Notes under the pieces: model-generated
Seen by the model: the letters and a program-made list of their open reading frames with translations, nothing else
Database searches by the model: none
Told to the model about the DNA's origin: nothing
Source of the DNA: Pseudomonas luteola NBRC 103146
Lineage (GTDB): Bacteria > Pseudomonadota > Gammaproteobacteria > Pseudomonadales > Pseudomonadaceae
NCBI RefSeq assembly: GCF_002091675.1
Contig: NZ_BDAE01000002.1
Coordinates: 181,481-245,480, forward strand
Direction of reading: 5' to 3'
Length of the DNA stretch: 64,000 nucleotides
In this document: positions 27,729 through 36,510 of the stretch, in pieces
How the letters are laid out: the number at the start of each line of letters is the position of its first letter
Position numbering within the stretch: position 1 is the first letter of the stretch
Position numbers and translations under genes: made by a program

Positions 27729-30455
27729 TTAGAAGTGATAGGTCGCACGGGTGAACAGCGTGCGGCCCAGCGGGTCGGTGTAGCGGGGGTCGTAGCCGCT
27801 CTGGAAGGTATCGGCTTGGTTCGAGAACGGCGGATCACGGTCAAAAAGGTTTTTGACGCCTACGTCCAGATCCAGCGTTTTGTTCCAGGTATAGCTCGCG
27901 CTCAAGTCCCACACGGAGTAGGAGGCCACACGCTCATGGCCCTCGGTGTCGTAGTCGCGGTAGCGGGACTGGAACCGGTTAGTGAGCGATGCGCTATAGG
28001 GCCCTTTGGCCCAGCTGGCGGTCAGCGCATGTTTCCAACGAGCTACGACTCGGCCATCACCGCCGGAGGCATAATTGCCTACGTTATCGATGTAGGCACC
28101 ACCCTTTTGCTCCTGGTAGTCGTAGCGGTTGACCACCGTGCCTTGCAGCGTCAGGCCAAACTGGCCGTATGGCGATGTGGGGAAGCGATAATCCAGGGTT
28201 ACGTCGACACCATTGGTTTTGACTTTCCCCAGGTTGGCCAGACCTGTGACGATATAGTCGATTGAACCATCGGCTGCTCGCACAATACGATCAGAGTAGG
28301 TTTCAGGATTATCAAAGACAGAGGCTTCCGGAAACTCCTCGATCTGGCCGGAAATATCGATCCACCAGAAATCCAGCCCGACGGACAAATTACGCACGGG
28401 TTGATAGACAAAACCGAGCGTGACGTTACGTGCGGTTTCCGGTGCTAGGTCCTGATTGCCGCCGCTTCGATTGCGGAATTGCTGCGAGCAGTCTCGGCTG
28501 GCTAAGCCGCCTGCAGCGGCGTTACCACCCGGGCAAAGTGACGGGTCGTTGTAATCGCCTGCGGTCCAGGTGATAAAGTTCGGGTTATACAGTTCATACA
28601 GTGAAGGCGCTCGGAAGCCCTCGCTGTACGCCCCGCGAACTACTAGTTCCTTTATGGGCTGGAAGCGGAAAGAGTATTTGGGGTTGGTTGTGCCGCCTAC
28701 ATCGCTGTACTTATCGTGACGTACCGCGGCAGTAAGCTCCAGCGAGTCGAGTACAGGCACGTTAAGCTCGGCATATTCGGCACTAACATGTCTGTCGGCA
28801 GAAACAGAGCCAGCAGGGTCTACGCCAAGGCTACTGAGGTTGCCTGCCCACTCTTCAATGGATGTTGAAAACTCTTCTTTACGGAACTCACCGCCAATGG
28901 CTAGCGCAGAGGGGCCTGCGCCAAACCAATCACCAATCTCACGGCTTGCACGCCCGTCCACTGCTTTAACTCGACCTACTGCGGTCTGGTAATCACCGCT
29001 CAGATTGCTTGAACTCAACAGGTTTAAACCTTCCTGGGTCTGTTCGCCGAAGGGGTTTAGCGTGCCGTTGGCAATCCCTTCGGTAATCTGCGTGTCATCC
29101 GTATAACCGCTGTGCAAACTGCTAACGACCTTGTTCTCGTTGTAGGAAGCTCCTAAGTTGTAATCCCATCCTGCGACATTGCCATCAAACGTAAGCTGAA
29201 GGCGCTGGCTGGTGTTCTGGTCATACTGAACACGAGCCCCTGCCGCCTCCTGACGAAAGTCCACGCCAACAGGCTGAGTCGGGTCGATTGCAAAAGAGGT
29301 AGGGGCTGGGGTAATGCCATTTCCTGGGTAAAACGCTGTGCCTGGATTGATCTCAAGACCTGTAACCAGGCTTGGGCCGATGATTGTTGTGTTGTTATTG
29401 CGAGCCCAGAAATAATCGAGGCTGACGTTATGATCGTCACTAAGCTTGCCTGTAGCCTTGGAAAAGATAGAGGTCTTTTCTGTTTCAGGCAGCGCATCGA
29501 TATAGCTACGCGTGCTATAGCGACAGTTCCCGTTGGCATTGATCAGGTTAGGGCCGCTGCAGCCTGACGCTGCCGCCGGGTTTTCGCTAAACCCATTTTG
29601 GTTGTAAGTGGCCGGAAAAGCCCGGCCCGAGGTACCGTTCAAACCGCGTTCGGGTTGATAGTCTTTGGTAAAGGAGCGATCAATCGCCGAAAGGTGGTGC
29701 TGCTTGTCATAGTTGAGCACACCGAAGACATTGAAGCGATCGTTCTCCAAGTCCCCGAAGCCCCAGCTGCCATTGAAGTTGCGACTTTCCCCGCCACCTG
29801 AATGGGTCGGATAGTCATACCCCGCGCTGACTTGCCCATCTGTGACACTGGTCTTGGTGATGAAATTGATGACGCCTCCAATAGCATCCGTACCGTACAG
29901 GGCAGAAGCGCCATCTCGCAGGATCTCGACGCGATCCAATGCGGCGAAAGGAATAGTGTTGAGGTCAACAGCGCTGCCATCGATAGCATTGTTTGCCAGG
30001 CGGCGGCCATTTAGCAGAACCAGCGTCTTGTTGGCACCAATGCCGCGCATGTCAGCAAATGAGGCACCACCCGTACTTTCACCCACGGCTCTACTGGCGT
30101 TGTAATTGGATTGACTTGCCACGATACGGCTTATCAGTTCCTCGGTAGTCCGTACACCTTCCTTTTGCAGCTGCTCCGTCCGCAGGATGGTTACAGGCAC
30201 GGCGGTTTCTGCGTCAACCCGGCGGATGGCGGAGCCAGTCACCTCAATGCGCTGTAACTGGGTTGTCGATACTGCTGCTTCGGGCGAAGCGGCTACGGCT
30301 GCAGCGGTAGACGGTGGCGCTTCCTCTTCCGTCGCCTGCTGCGCATGGACCAACGGTGCTACGCCAAGGGCCAGGCACAACGGTATGAATCGATACCGAT
30401 GTACGGCCGCGACGAGCGGAGTGGGAGCAAACGGTTTGGCTATATCTCTCATCAT
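27729..30455 (-). CDS. TonB-dependent outer-membrane receptor (2)
   Basis: 908 residues. The signal ends in LVHAQQ; IEVTGSAIRRVD is the TonB-box region, the plug contains VLLNGRRLANNAIDGSAVDLNTIP and ILRDGASALYGTDAIGGVINF, and the barrel ends in GRTLFTRATYHF. It is a paralogue of the next gene, sharing plug blocks and the DPRYTDPLGR-like end, but differs in loops. GTG-ATG-ATG codons lie at 30458-30450; the first ATG (30455) is used. exbD ends 160 nt upstream. Confidence 0.93.
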   Translation of the reverse strand: MMRDIAKPFAPTPLVAAVHRYRFIPLCLALGVAPLVHAQQATEEEAPPSTAAAVAASPEAAVSTTQLQRIEVTGSAIRRVDAETAVPVTILRTEQLQKEGVRTTEELISRIVASQSNYNASRAVGESTGGASFADMRGIGANKTLVLLNGRRLANNAIDGSAVDLNTIPFAALDRVEILRDGASALYGTDAIGGVINFITKTSVTDGQVSAGYDYPTHSGGGESRNFNGSWGFGDLENDRFNVFGVLNYDKQHHLSAIDRSFTKDYQPERGLNGTSGRAFPATYNQNGFSENPAAASGCSGPNLINANGNCRYSTRSYIDALPETEKTSIFSKATGKLSDDHNVSLDYFWARNNNTTIIGPSLVTGLEINPGTAFYPGNGITPAPTSFAIDPTQPVGVDFRQEAAGARVQYDQNTSQRLQLTFDGNVAGWDYNLGASYNENKVVSSLHSGYTDDTQITEGIANGTLNPFGEQTQEGLNLLSSSNLSGDYQTAVGRVKAVDGRASREIGDWFGAGPSALAIGGEFRKEEFSTSIEEWAGNLSSLGVDPAGSVSADRHVSAEYAELNVPVLDSLELTAAVRHDKYSDVGGTTNPKYSFRFQPIKELVVRGAYSEGFRAPSLYELYNPNFITWTAGDYNDPSLCPGGNAAAGGLASRDCSQQFRNRSGGNQDLAPETARNVTLGFVYQPVRNLSVGLDFWWIDISGQIEEFPEASVFDNPETYSDRIVRAADGSIDYIVTGLANLGKVKTNGVDVTLDYRFPTSPYGQFGLTLQGTVVNRYDYQEQKGGAYIDNVGNYASGGDGRVVARWKHALTASWAKGPYSASLTNRFQSRYRDYDTEGHERVASYSVWDLSASYTWNKTLDLDVGVKNLFDRDPPFSNQADTFQSGYDPRYTDPLGRTLFTRATYHF

Positions 30456-30569
30456 CACTCTTTCATCCCCAAAGGTGAGGCGTTGTTTGTGTGGCTTTAT
30501 GGGCCGCCTGCGCGCCGGTGGGTTGTGCCTTCCCGGGCGATTTCTCTTTTTTGAAGCAGCCGTTCCCCA

Positions 30570-30594
30570 ACCCGCTTACGCAAGCGCAAGCGGG
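30570..30594 (-). terminator. Hairpin between exbD and the second receptor gene
   Basis: CCCGCTT near 30570 pairs with AAGCGGG near 30590, 20 nt after the exbD stop, without a T-run. It may reduce read-through into the receptor genes. Confidence 0.4.
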
Positions 30595-30614
30595 ACGGCT
30601 GTACAGCAGGGGAT

Positions 30615-31016
30615 CTAGCGGGAGGTCATGACCGCGATGCGGGTGATGCCCGAACGTTCGATGGATGCCATGGCCTTGGCGACCTGCCCATAATTCACGC
30701 CTTCATCGGCTTGCAGCCGGACGCGTACTTCCGGGTCCTTGGCTTTCACATCCTTGAGGCTGGTCTCCAGGAGTTCGGGTTGCAGCTCGGACTTGTCCAG
30801 ATAGAACTTGCCGTCCTTGTCTACACTGACGATCACCGGGTCCTTCTGCTCGGCCGGAGCGACGGCGTCGGTCTTGGGCAGGTTGACCTTGATGGCATTG
30901 GTCATCAGCGGCGCCGTCACGATGAACACCACGAGCAGTACCAGCATCACATCCACCAGGGGCGTGACGTTCATCTCGCTCAGTACTTCATCGCTGTCTT
31001 GGGTTGAAAAGGACAT
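30615..31016 (-). CDS. exbD: ExbD biopolymer transport protein
   Basis: 133 residues. One membrane helix contains the proton-path aspartate in NVTPLVDVMLVLLVVFIVTAPL, and the periplasmic domain has DGKFYLDKSEL and RLQADEGVNYGQVAKAM. With ExbB it uses the proton gradient to power TonB. The start overlaps the exbB stop by one base. Confidence 0.95.
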   Translation of the reverse strand: MSFSTQDSDEVLSEMNVTPLVDVMLVLLVVFIVTAPLMTNAIKVNLPKTDAVAPAEQKDPVIVSVDKDGKFYLDKSELQPELLETSLKDVKAKDPEVRVRLQADEGVNYGQVAKAMASIERSGITRIAVMTSR

Positions 31017-31720
31017 TAGCTAGCCTCCCTCATGTCAGCGGCGGTGTGGGATATCGGCTGGCGGGTCACCACAAAGGCGCTGCGCTGGGCCAGGCTGTCG
31101 AAGTCGTGGGCGAAGTCTTCCATCAGGGCGGCGGCCAGCTTCAGGCGACGCAGGAAGAAGTTGTAGACCAGCACCGCAGGAACCGCGACGGCAATCCCCA
31201 CACCGGTCGCGATCAGGGCATGACCGATAGGGCCTGCCACGGTTTCAAGGCTGGCAGAGCCGGAAGCGCCGATGCTCTGCAGGGCTTCCATGATGCCCCA
31301 TACGGTGCCGAACAGACCGATGAAGGGCGAGGTACTGCCGATACTGGCCAGAATCGCCAGGCCACTTTCCAATGCACGCCGCTCCTTCTGGATCTGCTGG
31401 CGCAGGTTGCGTTCAAGGCGATCCGATCGGTTGATGGTCTGGGCCAGCTGCTGGGTATTCTTGGGGGACTCGGTGGTGACCAGTGCGGCAAACCCGCTGT
31501 TGGCGATACGAGCCAGCGCGCCGGGGTATTGCGAGGAGTGCTCGGCGGCGGTGAGCAGATCCGGCGCTGCCCAGAAGGCTTTCTGGAAGCGCTTGTTTTC
31601 GCCTTTCTGCTTGGTGAACTGAATACCCTTGATGAGCAGGATCGCCCAAGTCACTACGGAAAACAGAATCAGCGCCCAAAGTACGCCGGGAACAATCAAG
31701 GAAGTCAGTGAGCTGTTCAT
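31016..31720 (-). CDS. exbB: ExbB biopolymer transport protein
   Basis: 234 residues with three membrane helices, the MotA/TolQ/ExbB fold. The stretch LAILASIGSTSPFIGLFGTVWGIM and GPIGHALIATGVGIAVAVPAVLVYN are the conserved helices 2 and 3 blocks. It forms the ring around ExbD. It lies 41 nt after tonB and is coupled to exbD. Confidence 0.95.
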   Translation of the reverse strand: MNSSLTSLIVPGVLWALILFSVVTWAILLIKGIQFTKQKGENKRFQKAFWAAPDLLTAAEHSSQYPGALARIANSGFAALVTTESPKNTQQLAQTINRSDRLERNLRQQIQKERRALESGLAILASIGSTSPFIGLFGTVWGIMEALQSIGASGSASLETVAGPIGHALIATGVGIAVAVPAVLVYNFFLRRLKLAAALMEDFAHDFDSLAQRSAFVVTRQPISHTAADMREAS

Positions 31721-31761
31721 ATCGTTACCCTCGTAAATTGTCTTGTCGGTACAAGCGGCCG

Positions 31762-32592
31762 TTATTGAGGCAGCTTGAAATCAATGGTCTGTGTGGCGAA
31801 GCCTTCGATAGGCGTGTCGCCGCGCTTGGCCGGTATGAATTTCCAGCCGCGTACCGCTTCTACCGCTGCATCATCCAGCTGCTTCTTGCCGCTAGACCTG
31901 GTCACATCCACGCTACCAGCACGCCCATTGGGCAGGACGCGGATGCGCAGGGTGACGCTGCCTTCCCAGCCCCGGCGCAATGCCAGCGAGGGGTATTCAG
32001 GCGGCGGATTACCCAGACTGGCGAGGCCTGAAACCGCAGCGGTTTCCTTGACCGGCGCCGGTGGGGCGGGCGGTACAGGCGGCGCTTTGGGAGCCGGTGG
32101 CGCAGGGGTTGGCTGCGGCGGCGCGGGTGGCGCAGGCGGTGTAGGCTTTTGCACGGGCTTAGGCTTGGGCTTGGGTTTTTCAACCGGCTTGGGCTTTGGC
32201 TTCTCGGGCTTGGGCGGTGGCTTGACGGCATTCTCGTCAACCGGTGGCGGCGCAGGCTCCTCGACCTTGGGCGGCTCGGGTTCCGGCGGCGGTGGAGGTG
32301 GTGGCGGAGGAGGGGGCGGCTCCGGCGCAGGCGGCGTAGGGCTGGAAAACTCCACGACCATCTCGGGGATCTTAGGCGGTGTTTCCAGCTGTTCAGCCGG
32401 CGCGTTATTGACATACCACCAGATGCCGCCATGTAGCAGAAGGGATAAACCTGCCAGCAGTGATAAGTCTCGGCGCGATACAGTACGTAACGAAGAGCGG
32501 TTCGGTTTGAACGGTATACCTAATACCTGAGTTTGATTCACCTTATTAGTATGAAGCCCTCCGGCTTCAACTTTAGTAACAGCATTACCCAT
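31762..32592 (-). CDS. tonB: TonB energy-transducing protein
   Basis: 276 residues. One membrane helix near residues 43-63 (LSLLAGLSLLLHGGIWWYV, with the conserved Ser and His positions) is followed by a long periplasmic Pro-rich linker: a run of about 11 Pro, then Glu-Pro, Lys-Pro and Ala-Pro repeats. The C-terminal TonB domain has YPSLALRRGWEGSVTLRI and DDAAVEAVRGWKFIPA. It spans the periplasm to open TonB-dependent receptors. The ATG at 32592 has AGAGGA upstream. The adjacent receptors suggest a dedicated TonB rather than the housekeeping copy. Confidence 0.94.
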   Translation of the reverse strand: MGNAVTKVEAGGLHTNKVNQTQVLGIPFKPNRSSLRTVSRRDLSLLAGLSLLLHGGIWWYVNNAPAEQLETPPKIPEMVVEFSSPTPPAPEPPPPPPPPPPPPEPEPPKVEEPAPPPVDENAVKPPPKPEKPKPKPVEKPKPKPKPVQKPTPPAPPAPPQPTPAPPAPKAPPVPPAPPAPVKETAAVSGLASLGNPPPEYPSLALRRGWEGSVTLRIRVLPNGRAGSVDVTRSSGKKQLDDAAVEAVRGWKFIPAKRGDTPIEGFATQTIDFKLPQ

Positions 32593-33232
32593 CAAACGTC
32601 CTCTGCATTAAATCGACAACACGAAGCCATCGAGCCAATAAAGGCCCGCTCCAAGTAACAGCGCGTCGTAATTAGTTAGGACGTTGCTTACGTTGTAGTT
32701 TTGGCTGCATCAGTCAAATAGAGCTTCTGGCCCTTATTTACCAAAAGTGCGTTCAGCACATGGAGGTAATCCGATAAGTACGGCGTTGTTTTCATTTAAA
32801 TTCCCAGCAGGTTGGTGAGAATCATCAACATCTTTTACTGAGCAAGGCATGTGCCAATGTAACGAAAATGTATCAAATTTCTGAATGGCTGCTGAATGGT
32901 CGCAAAATTGGAGCATTTATACGGTCAAGCGACTTTTTGGGGTCAACTCAGATACATTTTTTGTTGTGTAACTGCACTGTTTGTGTGCGGTCATCTCTTT
33001 TTTAGAGCAGGCAGGGTGAGACTAAACTGAAGCTATTTAATAACTCATTAAATATTTTATAAGTTGATGATAAGTGTCCTTGATATGACTGGTTGGTCAT
33101 TAAATTTTGTTCATCAAATTGCGAGTATTCCGCATCGTTTGATAACTAATTAAAATAAATAGTGATGAGGTTATAAACGAACCGTGCCTTAGCTAAGGCA
33201 CGGTTAAGCGGAAGGAAAGCCTGCAGGACGTG
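32593..33232. other. AT-rich intergenic region upstream of tonB
   Basis: About 640 nt without a credible gene. The part from about 32850 to 33180 is visibly richer in A and T than its surroundings, with runs such as TTAATAACTCATTAAATATT near 33035-33060. It must hold the tonB promoter. No Fur-type 19-bp inverted repeat could be seen by eye. A short inverted repeat ATGAC-N6-GTCAT lies at 33084-33099. Confidence 0.5.
33181..33204 (-). terminator. Palindromic terminator of the ABC exporter gene
   Basis: ACCGTGCCTTAG (33181-33192) followed directly by CTAAGGCACGGT is a perfect 24-bp palindrome. On the minus strand it is followed by TCGTTTAT. It lies about 30 nt past the end of the exporter gene. 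Confidence 0.7.
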
Positions 33233-33237
33233 TTACT

Positions 33238-35058
33238 TTACCGAGGCGACTTCATCCTCGGTCGCTGTGATTTCCACACCAAAGCTACCATTTGCCTGAT
33301 GGGCCCAAAGGTTGGCGTAGGCACCTTTCCTGGCCAGGAGCTCATGGTGGCGCCGTCTTCGATAATTCGCCCCTTATCCATCACCAGGATTCGATCCAAG
33401 TGGGCAATGGTGGATAGACGATGTGCAACGACCAGAACGGTCTTATTGCCCATGATTTCATCAAGGCTGTTTTGAATAAGGCGCTCCGTCTCCGAATCAA
33501 GACTGGATGTCGCTTCATCCATAATGAGAATCGGAGCGTTTTTTATCAGTACCCGGGCAATGGCGATACGTTGCCGTTGGCCGCCGGAGAGTTTAACGCC
33601 ACGCTCACCTACCAATGCTTCATAACCCTGCTCCATGTGTTTAATGAAATCATGGGCATGTGCACGGCGTGCCGCTATTTCAATATCATCCTGTTTGGCT
33701 TTTTCTTTTCCATATCCGATGTTTTCACTCAACGTGCGATGAAATAAACCAGGCTCCTGGGGAATGAGACCTACTTGTCGGTAAAGCGACTCATATGTCA
33801 TGTCGCGTATTTCAATGCCGTCAATTCGAATATTGCCCTCTTGCGGTTCATATAGGCGAAGTAACAAATTTAATAATGTGGACTTTCCTGAGCCGGAATA
33901 CCCTACTATCCCCACGCGTTGTCCGGCCGGTATTTTGAGTGAGAAGTTTTGGAGTATGGGGCGGGTGGCCGAATATCCAAACGTCACATTTTCAAGCTCA
34001 ATATCGCCGCGTTCGATTTTTATGTCCTGTGCCGTTTCTCGGTCCGGGTATTCATGGGGTTTTATTAAGGTATCGACACTGTTCTGAATATTGCCGCTCG
34101 ACTCAAAAAAGTGCAGGAACTGATAACTCAGGTATTTGGCGTTGGCCACGATCAATAAGCCAAGGCTGGCGACCATGACGAACTGAGCGACATCGATTCG
34201 CTTTATGTGCCAAAGATACAAGGCCAGAGTGATCAGGCCCAGCCGCAGCACCAGAGCCATGGCATCCTGAAACCAGCGTACCCGTTCCATGAAGAAGAAC
34301 GAGCGACGGGCCGCCTGCTTTTCCCGGGACAGATAACGGTCCAGGTACTGCCGCTCATACTGGTTTCTGGCAAAAAGCCGAACGCTGCTCAGGTTGGTGA
34401 CAGCGTCGACTACTTTGCCGGAGGTGGTGCTGCGTGCTTCCGCATGGGCATGGGCAAACACTTGGGCACGTCTGGCCATCTGATAGGACGCCGTGACATA
34501 AATGAGCATCCAGGCCAAAAGGCTCAGGCTCAACCAGACGGACGCCGTAGCCAGCAACAACAGCGAGCCGATGAGTGTCACCGCAATCGGCATAAGCTCC
34601 ACCACGGCCATATAGTTGATTTCGAGCAGTCCCACGCTGGCTTCACTGATGCGCTGGGACAGACTGCCAGCAAACCGTTCGCTGAAATAGCGGTGGGAGT
34701 GCTGTTGCAGATAGGCGAAAAGATCGCCGGTGACCCGGCGTTTCTGCATCGGCCGCACAATAATCATGCAGATACTCATGGTGCGTGAGAACAGCATTTC
34801 ACCTAATGCCAATCCGGCCAGCAGCAGAAGGTAGGGCAGGCAGGCCTCCAGTACATCGGTGCTGCTCCAAAGTCCCTGGCTGACAGCGCCGGTGATTTCA
34901 CCGATGGCATAGGGAATCAGTGTGGTACAGGCCGCTGCACAGAGTTGCAGCAGAACGATGGCTATATTCCAGCCAGGATACAGCCGGTTGTAATGCCAGA
35001 TAAACGCCCGCGGCGTGCCGGGTGGAATCGTCAGGGGTTCAGCGGGATCGTCAGACAT
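33238..35058 (-). CDS. ABC exporter, fused permease and ATPase, with frameshifted C-terminus
   Basis: 606 residues in the intact frame. An N-terminal six-helix exporter domain (about 30-330) precedes the ATPase domain with Walker A GYSGSGKSTLLN, signature LSGGQRQR and ILIMDEATSSLD. The start at 35058 has AGGA 7 nt upstream. After IIEDGA the frame reads TMSSWPGKVPTPTFG, unlike the family. The +1 frame reads HHELLARKGAYANLWAHQANG up to a stop at 33233, which is the normal end, so one base is probably missing near 33346-33356. About 30 C-terminal residues are altered; motifs are untouched. The substrate is unknown (lipid or drug). Confidence 0.88.
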   Translation of the reverse strand: MSDDPAEPLTIPPGTPRAFIWHYNRLYPGWNIAIVLLQLCAAACTTLIPYAIGEITGAVSQGLWSSTDVLEACLPYLLLLAGLALGEMLFSRTMSICMIIVRPMQKRRVTGDLFAYLQQHSHRYFSERFAGSLSQRISEASVGLLEINYMAVVELMPIAVTLIGSLLLLATASVWLSLSLLAWMLIYVTASYQMARRAQVFAHAHAEARSTTSGKVVDAVTNLSSVRLFARNQYERQYLDRYLSREKQAARRSFFFMERVRWFQDAMALVLRLGLITLALYLWHIKRIDVAQFVMVASLGLLIVANAKYLSYQFLHFFESSGNIQNSVDTLIKPHEYPDRETAQDIKIERGDIELENVTFGYSATRPILQNFSLKIPAGQRVGIVGYSGSGKSTLLNLLLRLYEPQEGNIRIDGIEIRDMTYESLYRQVGLIPQEPGLFHRTLSENIGYGKEKAKQDDIEIAARRAHAHDFIKHMEQGYEALVGERGVKLSGGQRQRIAIARVLIKNAPILIMDEATSSLDSETERLIQNSLDEIMGNKTVLVVAHRLSTIAHLDRILVMDKGRIIEDGATMSSWPGKVPTPTFGPIRQMVALVWKSQRPRMKSPR

Positions 35059-35157
35059 CGGATAGTCCTGGCTAAGTCGAAAGATCAGCAACAATCACAG
35101 CGAAAACGGCCCGGTTACCTGCTATGGGAGGAGGCGACCGGGCAAGGCGGGGATAAG

Positions 35158-36510
35158 CTAGAGCGTGAGCGTGAATCGGCTGGTCAAAACGCCGGGCAAC
35201 AGGGTTGAGTCGGTATGTCGCTGACCGTAGGTGCTGTCGCTGACGCACAGGTCGCGCCGTTGGGTCACGGCTTCCAGGCTGGAGCCCAGGAAATTGAAGA
35301 CGCTGTCATCAAAGCGCATCGTACTGACTGGCGCGACGATCTCTCCATTTTCTACCCAGAAACAGGCAAAGCGCGTCATGCCGGTCAGACGAGCCACGGT
35401 GATATCCGAATAATTCAGGTACCAGAGATTGCCGATATACAGCCCGGTATCCAGGGTTTTCAGAATGGCGTCATCAGCCAGATCCCCAGCTTTCATCACC
35501 AGCGATTGTGAGCTTTCGCCATTGCCGGCGCCGTTCTGCGTCAGACCGTACTCACGTGCACTGCGCGGGCTGACGAGCTGGCCAACCATCCTGCCAGCCT
35601 CGACGAGCGGCTGGTCCTGCCGTTGGAACCCGGCCGGGGTGAACGCAGGAGCCAATGAGCCAGATGCCTGCTCCGTCCAGCTTACCAATGGGCTGAGCAG
35701 CATGTGTTCACTGTGCAGTTTTTGCAGTGCACTCCGCTTGGTTGCCAGTTGCCGAGCAGAAAAACTGCCCCAATTCAGCAGGCCTACCACCTCGTTCAAG
35801 GCCGCTGGAGCAAGGTATGCACGGTACTCACCGGGCGAAAGCTGCCGGATTGGCTTGTTGAAGTGCGCAAGCTGACGCTGGGCGCTGTCCATCTGTGCGG
35901 CTACCTGTTCGCGATCCCAGGAAGTGCCGGCATACATGGATTTGACGGCATTGCCCTTCGGCTCGAAAAGGCTCCAGTCAAAGGTGCAGCTGCTGGCTTC
36001 GTGCCAACCCAGGCTACCCCATGAGCTGGCAAAGCCGCGATAGACAGGGCCGCCGGCATAAAAGCATACAAGGTCCTGAGCACCCGCCAGTGTGCTGACC
36101 TGCTCGGCGATTCCCCCTGCTGAGGCAAGATTACCCGACTGAATGTTTTCACTGCGCCAGGGGCTGGTATCCATCAGCAGGTAGGGATCTGCCGGCAGGG
36201 CCGCCACGAGTTTGCGCAATGAAACCAGCGCATCCTGCAGGGCGCTGCGGTCGGCCGCAGGGTTACCTGATAGCGTCACTTTGAAGCTGGCATGGCGCTC
36301 ACCCTGGATCAGCTTGAGCGTTGCCTCGGCCTGTTGAACATGGCCGGCCTGTCGGACCTTGGCATGATTGAAGCGGACAAAATCGGATGCTTCAGCGCTG
36401 TACCAGAGCGTGAAGTGTTCTTCAGCTGATACGGCGGTACGCAACCAGTCCACCAGTGCTGCGAAGACATCGGCCGGTTTTTCGGTGGAGGCGAGTGGGG
36501 TTATAGTCAT
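35158..36510 (-). CDS. TldE/PmbA-like protein (partner of TldD)
   Basis: 450 residues. It shows the TldD/PmbA fold without the HExxxH motif, as in TldE, including WVENGEIVAPVSTMRFDDSVFNFLG near the C-terminus. TldD-TldE dimers are metalloproteases that degrade unfolded or modified peptides. The ATG at 36510 shares one base with the tldD-like stop (TGATG), so the two are made together. It is longer in unusual places than PmbA, so this may be a diverged second pair rather than the housekeeping one. Confidence 0.85.
   Translation of the reverse strand: MTITPLASTEKPADVFAALVDWLRTAVSAEEHFTLWYSAEASDFVRFNHAKVRQAGHVQQAEATLKLIQGERHASFKVTLSGNPAADRSALQDALVSLRKLVAALPADPYLLMDTSPWRSENIQSGNLASAGGIAEQVSTLAGAQDLVCFYAGGPVYRGFASSWGSLGWHEASSCTFDWSLFEPKGNAVKSMYAGTSWDREQVAAQMDSAQRQLAHFNKPIRQLSPGEYRAYLAPAALNEVVGLLNWGSFSARQLATKRSALQKLHSEHMLLSPLVSWTEQASGSLAPAFTPAGFQRQDQPLVEAGRMVGQLVSPRSAREYGLTQNGAGNGESSQSLVMKAGDLADDAILKTLDTGLYIGNLWYLNYSDITVARLTGMTRFACFWVENGEIVAPVSTMRFDDSVFNFLGSSLEAVTQRRDLCVSDSTYGQRHTDSTLLPGVLTSRFTLTL

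Noticed and set aside
32275-32325. GGC/GGT-rich stretch resembling a microsatellite
   Set aside because: It is the coding sequence for the poly-Pro run of TonB; imperfect codon use argues against a slippage repeat.
31775-32530. 251-codon Gly-rich plus-strand ORF
   Set aside because: It is the antisense of the TonB Pro-rich linker; Pro codons read backwards give Gly runs. TonB has clear domains on the other strand.
32593-33180. Fur box for the TonB system
   Set aside because: No inverted repeat close to GATAATGATAATCATTATC was found by eye, so iron control is not claimed.
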